The notes: generated by a model not told the origin, from the letters alone. 64,000 bases of DNA from Gelatoporia subvermispora B (GCA_000320605.2 KB445793.1:1005196-1069195), one strand, 5' to 3'. Shown: positions 35,212-47,737, counted from the first letter of the stretch. Translations and numbers: made by a program.

Positions 35212-36811
35212 ATGCCCTTCCAGCGTATATCACGCCTCCTCCCCCATCGCCGCCCGCACATACCCCTCTACATGATTCATATCTTCGTCTTTGTTGTGTT
35301 CTTCTCCCAGGTCGCCCTCGCCGCGCGCAGCATCCACGTCGACTGGATCCGCAAAATCTCGAGTACCGTACGGGATGAGGGTGCGTGGCTCTGGGGCTGG
35401 GGATGGCCTACAGACGGATCCGTCTCCATCGTGGATCGCACCCCACCGGTCAGCTTCCCAGCACGCCCAGCCTCTTTTGGGAAAGAGCTTGCCGATCCCC
35501 TCCTCGGTTACGTCCTCCCTCTGTCCGTGTTCACTGCGCCATGTCCTCAAGAGCCCGCGAACAGCACATCGGGTGCCCATGTCAAGTGGGCTGCTGACTC
35601 GACGTTCGGATGCCCCGATCTCTGCATCGTCGGGCCGCACTTCCCCGATCCGAGCGAGGCGTGGATCGCACTTGTGCAGCGAGGTGGATGTCCTTTCGTC
35701 GAGAAGGCGCGCCAGGCGCAGAAGCTCGGCGCCAAGGCAGTCGTAGTTGGCGGGGACAGGAGTAACCCGGACGGCTTACTCAACATGTACAGTGAAAGTG
35801 TGTAAACCTCCCTGCCGTATGCGTAGTATGAGTTGCTCATTTCCCGCAGGGGATGCCTACGATGTCACGATCGCGGCGACCTACATCAAATACTGGGACT
35901 ACATCGAACTCTCGTCCCTCATTGCCGCATCCAACACCTCGCACAATGGTCTGCACACGCTATCGTTACTGCTTACCACGGACTATTCTCCATGGGAATG
36001 GTACTCGTGAGTCCCCTGTTTCCCTATGACAGTATTCGCTCACCGCATCGTAGGCCCATCCTGACCTTCGTTCTCATCCTCCTCCTGCCGTCTCTGCTAA
36101 CGTCAATTACGCTACTTATTCATCGCCTACGAGCTGCGCGCGCCGCACAGCGCGAGCGGGCTCCCGAAGATGTCGTACACAACTTTCCCTGTCGTGTCTG
36201 GACTGGCAGCGGGTGGGAGAAACAGGAAACGGCATATGTGCCTGCAGATGCGACAGAGATTGATTTAGAAGCGGGGACTGCCCCACATCCGTCAACGTCA
36301 CACGATCGCGAATTGCCAGCTTGGGCGGAGCAACAGGTGGACTGCGCGATCTGCCTCGAGATGTTTGTCAAGGGAGATCGTGTGCGAGTCTTGCCGTGCT
36401 TCCACATGTTCCATGCGGATGAGATTGACGAGTGGTTGATCCACAAGAAGAAGCTCGTGCGTTCGTTTCATTTCTGCGTAGAACGCCGTACGCTGAATAT
36501 TCGCTTGTACACAGTGTCCCGTTTGCAAGGCCGATGTCACCCGTCCACAAGCACACGGCGCGGAGGATCACCCGTCTCGCCCCTCCTCTTCCGAGCGCAG
36601 TCAATCAGGCCATGCTCCTCGGCACTCTTCCATTGAAGGCGCACAATACAATGGCGCATCACTTGCGCCATCGATTGATCATGGTTTGTCTGCGCACTCC
36701 GAGTCTTCCCCCGCATCCATCCCGCTCCCTCTCTCTGACGACGAGTGTTCTCCATTATTACAAGGGGGCCCCTCGTCTTCGCCTTCACGACAATACGGTA
36801 CAACGTCATAA
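35212..36811 (+). CDS. PA-TM-RING E3 ubiquitin ligase
   Basis: Exons 35212-35797, 35850-36006, 36054-36456, 36515-36811 (480 aa). An N-terminal signal or anchor helix (IFVFVVFFSQVALA) precedes a lumenal protease-associated domain (WIALVQRGGCPFVEKARQAQ, AKAVVVGG). A membrane helix follows at about 249-272 (LTFVLILLLPSLLTSITLLI), then a cytosolic RING-H2: C345, C348, C363, H365, H368, C383, C386. The sixth zinc ligand, normally Cys, is Glu371 (FHADEIDEWL). The tail is Ser/Pro-rich. Family role: ubiquitination of membrane cargo on endosomes or vacuole. Intron 3 falls just before the last CPVC knuckle. Confidence 0.87.
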
Positions 36812-38818
36812 TCTGACATGACCCGCTGATGAACAATGCTACGACGCTCCTCGCTTACGCTCCGTTCACTGTTATTCGCATATTTACCGTATACCCTAAT
36901 CCTGCATTGTGCCATCGTACCATGACGTGACTGTACACATTATTTGTACGTGTGATCTGACCGTGCTCGGCAAAGTGTACGCTCAGAATCATTGTACTTT
37001 ATTCGCGCAATGTACTATTGGCCCGACCGGCGACGAGATGTCGCGACTGTGCTCATCTTCTGTACCATTATCAGGGCGTGGAGTGCTTCTTCCGTGATGC
37101 AGTCGGCCGAGAGTACGGAAAACATGCAAGCTCAAGTGCCTGCGCGGCGGGCAGCGGTGAGCGCGAGGAGAGAGCGCCGGCGGAGTTGAGCGGATAAGCG
37201 TTGTAGAGCCTCTGGATCTGATGCCCAAAATTTCGGGCTAGCACTACCTGTCCGCACATGTAGGACAAGAAAGGTTATAACCCGACGTTATGGTAGGAAA
37301 GCACGAATTCGTCATGGCATTAATTGAAGAAATGTTGAGTCACCGGATAACGGGATGGACGGTCATGCTCCGGATTTGGCTAAAACAACACGAAGCACAA
37401 GTTCCAGCACAATGTACACCTCGATTATGGGGTGCTGATTGAAATTGTAGTGGTGGACCATATTGCCCCATCAGATGGCTGCTGCCGCGAAGTTTCCATC
37501 GACGGAAGAGATACGGCTGGATTGCCATATTTGGCAGGTGTTCATGTCATGCCGGCGCGTGCCGAGTGCTTCCACCGTGTGCTGCGGCAAGATGGCGACT
37601 TGCACAAGATGCCACCAACTTCTCTACGACCGCGGAAGCTATCGGCTGCGGCTATGTTTCAGAGTTTCTTGTGCAATGATGAGAAAAAACACAGACCAGA
37701 ACAGGCCGACCCTCTGCGTTTCTCTCACGGCGAATTCCCGGATCCTGCTGTACCATCTTCCGTTGTCTCCCTATCCCAATGGATGCTTCTAGCTGACTCG
37801 TCTAATCTGGCCGGGCCCGTTTTGACTGCATCACAGGCACAGTAATTTACTGGTTCTTCCTGGGACCGTTCATAACAGGCATACCGCTTCCGGTACAAGG
37901 GCGACGAACGACTAGCCCTCGTGCCATCAGCTGCCAGCACACTCAATTGTCCGCCGTGATCTTGCCTTATGCGGCCTACACGAGGGACTGGCACCAGATC
38001 TACACGATTCCACACGATGAATTCCATGCACCGTTCTGGGAAATCCTAGGAAACCTGATCTACTGGCTGTGCCCTCCGTCGGCACTGCTAGAGGCTCCGG
38101 TACGAGCGCTGCAGTCATTGCACACCGGAGCCCCTCTTGTCACCCATCTATTGGTCTAGTTACCGTACTACCGCCGAATATCTCTCTCGGACGCAGCCCG
38201 CCACCCGTCCCAGAGTGCATTCTAACCTATTGTCCCTCTGCGCGGCGGACGCGCTGCGTCCCGCGCCGGTGCACGACACAAAAGAAGGAGAACAGGCTCA
38301 GAAATGACTAAGCACCATGCACGGGCCTGCATTGTCTGCCCCATGCGACCACTGCATGCCACGAGCTGCTATAAGGCGACGCCGGCGGACACTGATGAGC
38401 TCGAGAGCGAGGGACTGGCTCTGACTGGGGGAGTGACAACGCGCCCGTCCTCGCCGCAGCTCCGTCGGGACTCGGCAGCCGCGTGCATGGTGCATGGTGC
38501 GCGCGCGAAGCACTCTGCTTCTTGCTCCGCGACTAGGACTGGCGCCCGCCCGCGCGTGGCCCGGCCAATCCGCGCCCCAGGTATGTTCGCCCCCCGTTCG
38601 TGGTGAGAACGCTGCCACAGCAGACAAAATTAATGTGGATTGCTGACCCTGGACGAATTTTTTACTATGTGCAGGGCGGGGTTTCAATCCCATCGTGCCT
38701 CGCGTACTTAGCTTCGCACCTCCGCTCCTCGCTGGACTTCGTAGTTTCGCCCACTCGTCTCTCCTGCGGCACTCGCATACTCTTTGCCTCAACGCCGCCA
38801 CCCGACGCCTGAGTAACT
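36812..38818. other. 2-kb region without a recognisable gene
   Basis: Several open frames of 60-140 codons occur on both strands (37432-37845 is the longest), but none shows a family motif, consistent splice sites or a second supporting exon. I cannot support a gene here. Confidence 0.4.
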
Positions 38819-40304
38819 ATGTCGAACCAAGTCGCGATAAACGCTGCGGTCGACGCCGCTCTCCGGGCGGTGGCCGACCGTGCCACATCGCCCCCCGCAC
38901 GGAGTAAGCAATCTCTCTGTCCCTCGCGCGTCCACCTCCCCACTAACGCTTCGATCTACGTTCCAGTACCGTGCAACTTTTACCGCGCCGGATACTGCCA
39001 GAACGGCAGCGTCTGTGCGTTCGCGCACGAGGTGCCCCCAGTTGCGACATCGTCGCGGCTGTCGCCTCTTCCCCTCCCCTTCCCCCCCGCCCAGGTCCAC
39101 CCACACTGGGCGGGCCCCTCGCACGCCCCCGCCTACCCACCGCTCGCCGCCCCGCCCCCGCCCTTCCTCGCCGTACCGCCAACCCCGTACGGCTACACCC
39201 GCCCACCCGCCTCGTTCGTGGCACCCCCGCCCATCGCGCCGTTCACGCGGCCGATGTACCTCCCGCCGCGCCCCGCGGCACCCGCCCCCATGACCCCGGC
39301 GGCCGGCGTCCCGGCCGGCGCGGCCCCGCCTCTGCGTCGGGAGCCGAGCCACGCGGTGGCGCGGATGCCGCGCGAGGAGCAGGAGGGACGCAAGGCGTCC
39401 TTCCGATACAAGGGTGCGTGATCAACTAATCCCATTTCGTGATATGATACTGAAAGACGCGTATAGAGGAGCCTTGTATGTTCTGGGAGCAGAGAGGCTC
39501 CTGCAGGAAGGGTGCAAATTGCACATAGTGAGTTTGTACTGTCTACCAGCTTGAGTGTGCGACACTGACTTTGAGTTTTGTAGCCGCCACGAGACGCGCT
39601 CGCGGCTCGCTCGGATCCGGCAGCCTCCCGCCAAGCTGCCTGCCGATGAGGAGACGAGCGGCTTCCGCCCCGTCTCGTGGAGGGTTGTGAGCGGCGGTGT
39701 AACGTTCGGCGGACAACGTACGCATTTTCCTTCCTATCGTTTTACGATGCATAGTCTGACGAAGTACACAGGAAAAGTCTGCCACCGTTTCGTCGCAGGT
39801 TGGTGCAGCGACGGGCTAGACTGCCCGTTGTTGCACCCCGGGCAAGGTATGTGCTTCCTGCCGTCTCTCGAGCCATGTATACTGACTTCGTTTGATTCGA
39901 TTTAGTGGAGGACGAGCATGAGGAGTCGGAGGTAGCCTACTCGGCTTTCCTCTGGCGCTATCTGCCGCCGGGATTCGCGTCAGCGGTCCCCCTCCCTCTG
40001 TGGCTTCCAGCCGCGCCCTCCCCCACCGACGACCCCTCTCCCGCGCCCTCCCCCTTCGGCCACCTCCCTCCGCACCCGACCTCCGGGACGTGGTACGACG
40101 GCGAGGAGGACTGGGAGGAGGACGAGGTGCCGCAGGTGACGAGCGTGGGGCCGTCGTCGCCGAGCCTGCTGGTCAGGCCGGTGTCGACACCACCGGAGTC
40201 GTCGACGCCCGCCGTCGACATTATGCAGGTATGTTGTCACCTTGTTCTCATGGAGTGCACTCGCTGATCATCGCGATTAGCTGTTCGCTGCAGAGTCGCC
40301 GTGA
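38819..40304 (+). CDS. Three-finger CCCH zinc-finger protein
   Basis: Exons 38819-38903, 38967-39413, 39467-39527, 39584-39717, 39772-39846, 39906-40228 and a last exon probably 40281-40304 (382 aa). Fingers: C31-x7-C39-x5-C45-x3-H49; C181-x8-C190-x5-C196-x3-H200, split by an intron two residues before its His; C246-x7-C254-x5-C260-x3-H264. Between fingers 1 and 2 lies a Pro/Ala-rich stretch of about 120 residues; the C-terminus is acidic and Pro-rich. Such proteins usually bind RNA; targets are unknown. The 3' end is uncertain: acceptors at 40280, about 40292 and about 40387 all follow the 40229 donor, giving different short tails. I chose the nearest. Confidence 0.8.
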
Positions 40305-41032
40305 AGAGAGGATTTCCTCTCTTCTGTACAAAATTTCTTTTTGCTTTCGGGTTCCGCTCTGTCGTACTTCGTATTGTGATTTTGTAGCCCACCCGAGCTT
40401 GCGAGTTGTACTATATCTCGACGCTTGCGGTGTGATCTCATCTATGCTTTCCTACTAGTTGGTTCTCGCACTGTACACTGTCGCATCGCATCGCTGTCCT
40501 GCTTGTCTACGTTATCGCTCCCAGCACACCGCCACTGCTATTATCATACTTGTATTAGACATTATTGTCCTCGTGCTGTACAGTAGCTGTACCAGTGAAA
40601 TACAAATTCGATGGCTGCGCAGTTCGTCATATCATCGTGATCGCAGCACAATATGAGCTGGGCGCTCTCGCGGGAGCCCTCGACGCCGGCCCGAGGGCAA
40701 GCCTGGAAGAGGCAAGAGATAAGATAAGAAGTGGAGGGAACGCATGACTTATCTGATAAGATGCGATTTACTATTTTCGTGAGATCCGAGCACGCCACTG
40801 TCGCCATCCGCCCAGACAAGAAGTGAGAGCCGGAAGACAAATCCTCTCCTGCACTGACTCAACCACATCCATTCCGCTGTCATCACCGCATACCCTGCCA
40901 CGTTTTCCTAGGAGCCCCCGCTTATTTATTTGCGAGCTTGCGTAGTCTGTCTCTCCTTGTTTCTCGCCCCCGACCAGGATCTCTGCTGCCGTCCTCAGAC
41001 CTAGCCACAGCGACGCCCTGACCGTATTCACC
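40305..41032. other. Intergenic region before heme oxygenase
   Basis: No gene recognised; alternative 3' exons of the CCCH gene may reach into the first 150 bp, and the heme oxygenase promoter lies at the right. Confidence 0.4.
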
Positions 41033-42092
41033 ATGGCCACCGACTCTTCCCCCGCGCTGGATCTCTCGCAGCCCATGGCGACCCTCCTCCGCCTCGGCAC
41101 CGCGCAGGCCCACGAGAAGGCCGAGCACAGCAAGGGCGCAGCGTGGCTGACGCGCGGCGAGCTCGACCGCGACGAGTACATCCGCTTCCTCATGATGCTC
41201 TATCACGTCTACTCGTACGTCCCTTCGTGATCCTCAGCCGACGCCACGCCTGACCAAGGTCCGGCGCAGCGCACTCGAGCGCGCACTCGACAGGCACGCC
41301 GCGCACCCCGTGCTGGCGCCCACATACAACCCGGCGCTCCTCGCGCGCGCCCCGAGCCTCGCTGCCGACATCGCGTTCCTCCTCCAGGCATCGAGCGACT
41401 GGCAGGCACATCCGCTCCACACGGAGCTCCTCGCGCACCCGCCGCCCACATTCGCGCAGTACGTCGCGCGCCTGGACGAGCTCGCGGAAGCGGACCCTGC
41501 ACCGCTCCTCGCGCACGCGTACGTCCGCTACCTCGGCGACCTCAGCGGCGGTCAGTTCATTCGCCGTCGCCTCGCGAAGGCGTATGGGCTCGAGGATGGT
41601 CGTGGACTCAGCTTTTACGACTTTGCGCCCCTTGGTGCGGCCAACGCAGGCGGCGCGACGATTGGGGACATGAAGAAGATCAAAGAGTGGTATCGCGACG
41701 GCATGAATGCAGGCGCGGGCGACAACGCCGCCGCGAAGGGTATGTTGCTTGACATCCTTGTTTGCTTCGATCCGATTAACAAGTACCTCTGTATGGCAGA
41801 TGCCATTCTGCGCGAGGCCGGCCTTGCATTTGATCTCAACACCGGTCTGTTCGATACCCTCCGTCCGCCCACTTCTCTGAGCACTCCCGATTCGGTCGCT
41901 GTTACCTCGGTCGAATCTACCAAGGCTGGCCAGCTCCGCGACCCCCATGAGGCTGTCTACCGCCAGTTCTCCGTCCTTTCTCTCATCGCGGCTTTGATTC
42001 TGGCGCACTACTTCCTCGCTTCGCGGGGCATGAGTGTCGAGGACTGCCTCGTGTGGCGGGTTGAGGCGCTTAAGCCGTGGCTCAGTTCCTGA
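41033..42092 (+). CDS. HMX1: Heme oxygenase, C-terminally anchored
   Basis: Exons 41033-41214, 41270-41739, 41800-42092 (314 aa). The proximal heme ligand is His27 in AQAHEKAEH, followed by EYIRFLMMLYHVYSALE; the distal helix YVRYLGDLSGGQ spans about 145-156. Both are diagnostic of HO-1 type enzymes. A hydrophobic segment near the C-terminus (FSVLSLIAALILAHYFLA) fits a tail anchor in the ER membrane. Reaction: heme to biliverdin, Fe2+ and CO, using O2 and cytochrome P450 reductase; role in iron recycling and heme turnover. Intron 2 is 60 bp and has no in-frame stop, so its retention would insert 20 residues; its removal restores the family pattern, so I treat it as an intron. Confidence 0.92.
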
Positions 42093-42317
42093 AGGACCTC
42101 GTTCGAGGATACTGACGACGATCATTCACGCCCAGACTGCTGCTGCGCAGACATGATGACCATTGACATGGCACTGCGTCATACCTACATATATCTTTAC
42201 CACATAACCGACATTTCACTAAATACCTGGGCAATGCGTTTGAATACAGACTGTGTACAGTACCATCCACGGCATGTACATACCTTCACAAGTGTGATAT
42301 ACCGTACAGCGAGCTAA

Positions 42318-42832
42318 TCACGAGAGGGCGTGGAGCACGGCTATGGCTACAGCGCTGCCGGGGATGCTGAGGAGAGATACAGGCGCTTTCGAGCGAGAAG
42401 ACGAAGGTTGTGAGGCGAGAGGTACGGGAGATCCGTCAGATGGGGTTCCGTGAGAAGTAGAGTTGGCAGGACATGTGAGCGATCGGCGGTAGGTCCGCGA
42501 TGGCGACGACTGTATTGTCGCGAGCAATGTGTCGCGAGCTGCGCGCTTTCCGAGCGTGGATCCACGAGTGCAGGCGAGGGCGTTCTGCTTCTTGGGTGGC
42601 ACGACGCGGACGAGAGGTGCGAGCGCGGGCTGTTCATGAGCCATCATGTTGGACGTTACTACCAAGCGCATATAGTCATTATTCCAACTTTTTCGGCGCG
42701 AAGAATACTGAGGCAAATACCTGCATGTCGCCTGCATAGGTCTGCATGCCGGGTGACGGATCCCGAGCGCGGTCGCGCGGAGGCGAATAGTATGCAAGAG
42801 GCTAGGATGCAAAGTAGCAGAGCGAAACGCAT
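42318..42832 (-). CDS. Predicted short secreted protein with hydrophobic C-terminus
   Basis: Two exons, 42832-42721 and 42658-42318 (150 aa), joined by a 62-bp intron. Residues 1-19 are a good signal peptide (MRFALLLCILASCILFASA). The mature part is basic with three Cys (33, 67, 100), a KR pair at 75-76 that Kex2 could cut and an NST glycosylation site at 103. A Ser/Pro-rich region precedes a hydrophobic end (VSLLSIPGSAVAIAVLHALS) resembling a GPI-anchor signal. No family recognised. Alternative: an unspliced frame from 42977 shares the C-terminal part but lacks a signal peptide. Confidence 0.5.
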
Positions 42833-43609
42833 AGTAGGGTTTCAGACCTGTGTCTTTGCAGCGCGCACGGGTGAATTGAGGGCACACAGCAAGATGCAAG
42901 AGGGTCCGAGTCGGTTTTTCTCCGGCGAGGCGCCCCAGGGAACGTGGTGTATGGCTGGCTTCTGACGAACCGTTCAAGTCGTGGCCGTTTGCTGCAGCGA
43001 GAGCACGCAGAGGACTGAGAGTAGAGATGTCCCTCGGAGGGTCGTGAGGGCGCTGCGCATCACGATGTCGAGGTGGTAGTCAGAGATACGAGTGATGGAC
43101 TGGGATGCTCCGTCGCCCGTTTGTACGGCAGGCGGCTGGTGACTGGCATAGCTTCACGTGACTCTAGAAGGCGCTTGTTGCCATTTGGTGAAGGATCGTG
43201 CGCAAGCTCGAAGCTGAGTCGAACGCTAAAATCCACCGCGTTGTTACTTACACCGGCCCCAACACACTAACCTCTACTCGTGTTGACACAGAAAGGGATG
43301 ATCGTGAATATCCTGACGGTCTCTCTAGGGATTTTTGAACTTGATATTCAAAGCTGCTGCAAATACCGAGTCCTCGATCTACGCCCATGGCTTCCAAGAG
43401 GTTAGCGGCTGAGCCATACTTCCGATCCCTTGATGTTGCATTGTGGATGCACATAACGTCTCGCCGACGCGCTATGAAATCCGCACAGTCAATCCGGGCT
43501 TTCAAGATCGGTCGATCTATCCTCTAGGCGACCCTCCTGACTTTCCACAAAGGGCAGAGCCCTGTGCATGCGTATGCTGGCATGGACATCCACTATATTT
43601 TGCTTGTGC
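42833..43609. other. Region upstream of the secreted protein
   Basis: No firm gene. On the minus strand 43060-42974 encodes a 28-residue signal-peptide-like ORF (starts MRSALTTLRGTSLLSVLCVL) that also begins MR-AL; it could be an alternative first exon or chance. Confidence 0.3.
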
Positions 43610-44780
43610 TTTGTTCTGCCGTAGCTGACTTCCGTGAGCCCGCAATAATCGATGGCGAAGTATCGAGCTCGGTTCCACACGATTCCGGACATCCCGGTCT
43701 ACGTCAAGGATTCGGACCTCACCTCGGTGATCTCGACGATCCGGATGGTCCCGTGCCTGGGCTTATGGGTGACCTTCTATGATACCACGGAAGTGCTCGA
43801 GGCCTTTTTGTTCTAAGCTCGTACGTCTGGAGCTTGTTTACTGGCGTGAATTCTCGCTTTTTTTGACATCTGCCCGGGCTCCTCTCTCTCTCTCTTGACT
43901 TTGACAAAGTCGGAATGATTGAATGGGTATATGCGCCAGCTTTACAACTCCTATCACATCTCCGCTATCTCTGTCTCAGTCGGCAGCTCACTACCGAAGA
44001 GCATCCTCCACTCTGCCTGAACGATATTCCGCCTCAATTGAAGGAAGTCGTTCTCATCGCTACTCCCGATCTCACAGCAGAATATTCGTATTCAACACAT
44101 CGCAGCCTACAGAAATTGGCCTTGCAATTGGGTGTATAAGCTGCGGCGACAGGATGAACGAGCATCTAGATCGTCTCACTGTGCACATGTATCAATCTCG
44201 AGTACTACGGAGACATCCTGTTGTATGATCACGAGGATCCTCGTAAGTGGGCCCGCTGAATTGGTATTGTGCGCGTAGGCTCACCAGTGTCACAATAGTG
44301 TTGTTGAACGAACTTAACCCATTCATACAATTATACACTGCGAGGACGACGCGAGTTGAGGACGATGATTCGGAAGATCCGTTCACCTCGATACGTCCCT
44401 GGCTCAATCACCCCACACAGGAACTGAAGGTACGCATCGCTACCATATCCACTTGCAGCATTGTCAAGCTTGAAGATGCGAGCTGGCTCCAATCAGCGCA
44501 TCTCGTTTCATCGCCTAGCTTCGATGGACTTGAACGACTGACTCTACGCTCCTTGTATTCAGGAAAGGAGCCCGCCCGAACACCCTTCCGATGCCCAAAC
44601 CCACGCATGGCCTGAGACAGTATGACCGCAGACGAATATTGCAGATTGAGGTCAGTCGACCAGAAGACGGGTAAGATCCAATATGGAGCCAATGTATGGA
44701 GGGGTGTGAGGGCATTGTGCATCGCTGCTATTTTTGAGATAGACTCATAGAGACTTCGCCGGATTTGGCTTGCCATAAAG
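43610..44780 (+). pseudogene. F-box pseudogene, relative of the 45.3-kb gene
   Basis: Broken segments match the intact gene at 45286-46724 in order: a degraded C-R-S-W-L-P region with an in-frame TGA near 43624, the DIPVYVKD-like stretch near 43690, LCLNDIPPQLKEVVLIATPDL near 44012-44074, the W-LNHPTQELK region near 44400 and the LVSSPSFDGLERLTLRSL region near 44505-44560. Internal blocks are deleted and the frame changes several times. Homology continues a little beyond the last coding part. The start of the F-box itself is not recognisable. Confidence 0.75.
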
Positions 44781-45285
44781 CAGTAGACGGATCCACAAGA
44801 ACATTCTTCAAATTACACCTGTTGTTAGAGCTGTGCAGGGATCTTAGGGTAAATTAAAGATAAGTAGCGCGAAGAGGTACTTCGGAGATAGTTTCGCGTC
44901 ACGCTCTGAACATACGAGACATGTAGCCGCTCGATCTGTACACGACTGCTGTATAATTGCGAGTTTTCCTGTGCTGCCCGTATTGCAGTGATATATTGAA
45001 CGTTGGTCTTGAGCTTGAGCTTGAGCGCTGAGCGCAATCGTCCACATGATCGCGGCAATCGTTCCGCACATCAACCTTTCTTCAGACGCCCGAGCAACGC
45101 GCACCCGACCGCTGGCTCCGTCTTTGGAAGCTCATCCCTCCTGCCAAGTAGTCGGTAACTGAAACATGTATAAGTCGTCACATTTGGTCCTGACACGACT
45201 CCTTCCATTCACAGGCGATTCCTTTGTGGCCCAAAAGATCAACAGTGCTCTTTGTTGTGCCTAATCTGCGCCTATATCCAGAACC
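44781..45285. other. Upstream region of F-box gene
   Basis: Nothing recognised apart from the expected promoter of the gene at 45286. Confidence 0.4.
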
Positions 45286-46724
45286 ATGATCGAACTCCCA
45301 GACACGATAGATCGTGGTCAGAACCTACTCTCACGTCAGTTGAATCCGCAAGTGTGCCCTCGCCTTCCTCCAGAACTGTGCGATCGCGTCATTGACGAGG
45401 TCATCCAATCTGGGTGCTACTACGGAAGTCAGACACCCTCAATGCTTTCTTTGGTTTGTCGTAGCTGGCTTCCGCGAGTACGATACCATCGATGGCGAAG
45501 AATAGAAGGGGTGGATACATGGGTCCGCGTGCGGTCGTTATTGGCTCTGTTCCGCATGCTTCCCGATATCCCGGTATACGTCAGGGACTTCGACCTCGTG
45601 GTGAATTCCATGGACATGCCCACAGCAGAGGACTACCTCGTTTTTTACGACGATATCACCATCTCGGATAATACACTTTTCGCCGAAGATGTGTTCGTTG
45701 ACAATGCCGATGACTCCGAGGATCTCGCCTCCATGGTACGGACTGAGGCTTCGACAACGGCATTGCTCGAGGCGCTGTTCTCGAGACTCGTCCGTCTGGA
45801 GCACCTATACATGCAAGGGGGATACCTGGTACCTCGCATCTTTCGATACTTGCCGAGGCTCCGTTCCCTTGGCTTTGTTGAGGTCTGCCTCGCGACCTGG
45901 GGCGATCTCCGTCAGACGATGCATATTCTTCCAAATCTCCAGCGACTTTTCATATGTCGGGCCCTATGGGAAGAAAGTGCTATGAATCATCCACCAATAT
46001 ATCTCAGCGATATTCCGTACCAGCTGAAAGAAGTCATCCTAATCGCGACTCCTGACCTTTTGTCAAATTTTCACAAAGTCTTCCTATCTGGCACATCGCG
46101 TTCCGCTGTGATTGATCTTGATATCGGACCTACAGACTGGTCGGACGACATACACGAGGAATCCGAACATATTACACTATTCATGTGCACGAGTCACGAT
46201 TTATATGATGACGGTGAACTTCCCCAAGAGGATGCCGGTGAGTGGATCATTGAAATAAGAGCTGTGCTTGCAAGCTAATACCCTACATTCCAGCGTTCCT
46301 AACCAAGCTCGACCCATCGATCCAACTGCATACTGTAAGGATCACAATCGACGAGGTTGAAGACGATCAATTCACACCGATACAACACTGGCTCAACCAA
46401 ATTACTCACGAATGCAAAGCGCTTATCATCACGATAGCAACTCCTAGCGTGGTAGAGCTCGAAGGTGATGGCTGGACCCGACTAGCGCACCTCTTATCAT
46501 CTTCGAAGTTTAGCGAGCTTGTGCAACTCACTGTGCGATTCATGCCTGCGCGGAAGGAGTCGCCGCCTGCTGAGCTTCTGGAGTCCAAACTCAAACATGG
46601 CCTGTGGTATCATCAACGCAACGGAACGCTGCGACTCCAGGTCAGTCGAGTCGAGAGTGGGACCAATATAATATGGGGGCCGCTGCAATCGAGCAATGAA
46701 GACCAGAGAGTAATTGAAAGTTAA
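45286..46724 (+). CDS. F-box protein, subfamily 1
   Basis: Exons 45286-46237 and 46294-46724 (460 aa). The F-box-like core is CPRLPPELCDRVIDEV...LSLVCRSWLPRVRYHRWRRI; the rest is leucine-rich without regular repeats (LVRLEHLYMQGG, LPRLRSLGFVEVCLATWGDL, LPNLQRLFICRAL). Such proteins bind Skp1 and bring substrates to SCF ubiquitin ligases; the substrate is unknown. Exon 1 is 952 nt, the same as in the minus-strand relative at 52.0-53.4 kb. A GTCAGT at 46641 could be a further donor; the open frame simply runs on to TAA at 46722-46724. Confidence 0.8.
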
Positions 46725-47198
46725 GTACAGTGCATATGCTCGAAAGCCAGAACACCACATCTCCATCAGAGACTCATCTGCGATTTTATTGACATACAAT
46801 TTACGTACAAGCAAATACATCTGCAGGCTGCAGCATGGATTAGAGCTCGAAGCCGTTCTCCCCAGCATCTAACGACAAGACGGGCATGTCCTGCCTGGGG
46901 AAGTCAGCTATTTTGTTGCAACTACGTGGAAACTGGTAACAATACCTATACCTACTGTCCGTGCAGTCCATGCGCTGCCTGAGTGGATCCATTCTCTATC
47001 CTTCATATTTCCGTTCCGTGTACCCTGGAAAAGATCGCTTGAGCTGAACTGGTAAATATCTAGTTCGCTGGAGTCACGCCGGGGCTTCTCACATGTTCGA
47101 CGGGCTGTCCAAGTGACCCGTTGGTTGCATCGCTATTATGCACACAAGCAGTTGAAAGCAGCTGCAAGTCTTCATGGGGAACAGAACATATGCACACG

Positions 47199-47212
47199 TA
47201 TATATATATATA
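47199..47212. repeat. (TA)7 microsatellite
   Basis: Uninterrupted TA dinucleotides. Confidence 0.9.
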
Positions 47213-47718
47213 AGTGAAATCTCCAAGCGACGATAGAAAGCTTTGCAGCTGAGGTCCTTGATCCGTGCGACAACTGTCTCAGGGATGCCAAAGTCACCGC
47301 AAGGGTTTGGTTCCACAAAGGATCGACAGCAACAATCCTATAGGGCCGGCGATCGATGGAGGATAGGCACGGCCCCGCAATCCTGGTCTCCACGGATGCA
47401 TCGATATACATTGTAAATGGACGCGCACGCATCCTCGAGAATTCGATACTTTGAAGTCAAAGGAAATCTCGCTGACGTTATTGGAAGCAACGGCGACAAA
47501 TCATCTCGTAGGCTGCAAGTCATACTCTGATCGAACATGCTAATTGCACTTGTCGCTATGTCGTCCTGAATGGGATAGGATTTTTATAAGATTTTACACT
47601 TTACTGTAGACTGGTGGTCTAGCGCCATCCAAGTATCGCCACTAGTAAGCTGAAACATTTGAGTCCGCATGACAATGACGCTAGGAGTGCACCAATGCTA
47701 GTAGCTGAGATGTTCAAG

Positions 47719-47737
47719 ATATATATAATATATATAT
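47719..47737. repeat. Interrupted AT microsatellite
   Basis: atatatataatatatatat, one AA interruption. Confidence 0.85.

Noticed and set aside
41190..42125. 311-codon minus-strand ORF
   Set aside because: Antisense shadow of the GC-rich heme oxygenase exons.
42659..42977. Longer unspliced start for the short secreted protein
   Set aside because: The spliced model gives a strong signal peptide and a consistent 62-bp intron; the unspliced N-terminus has no features.
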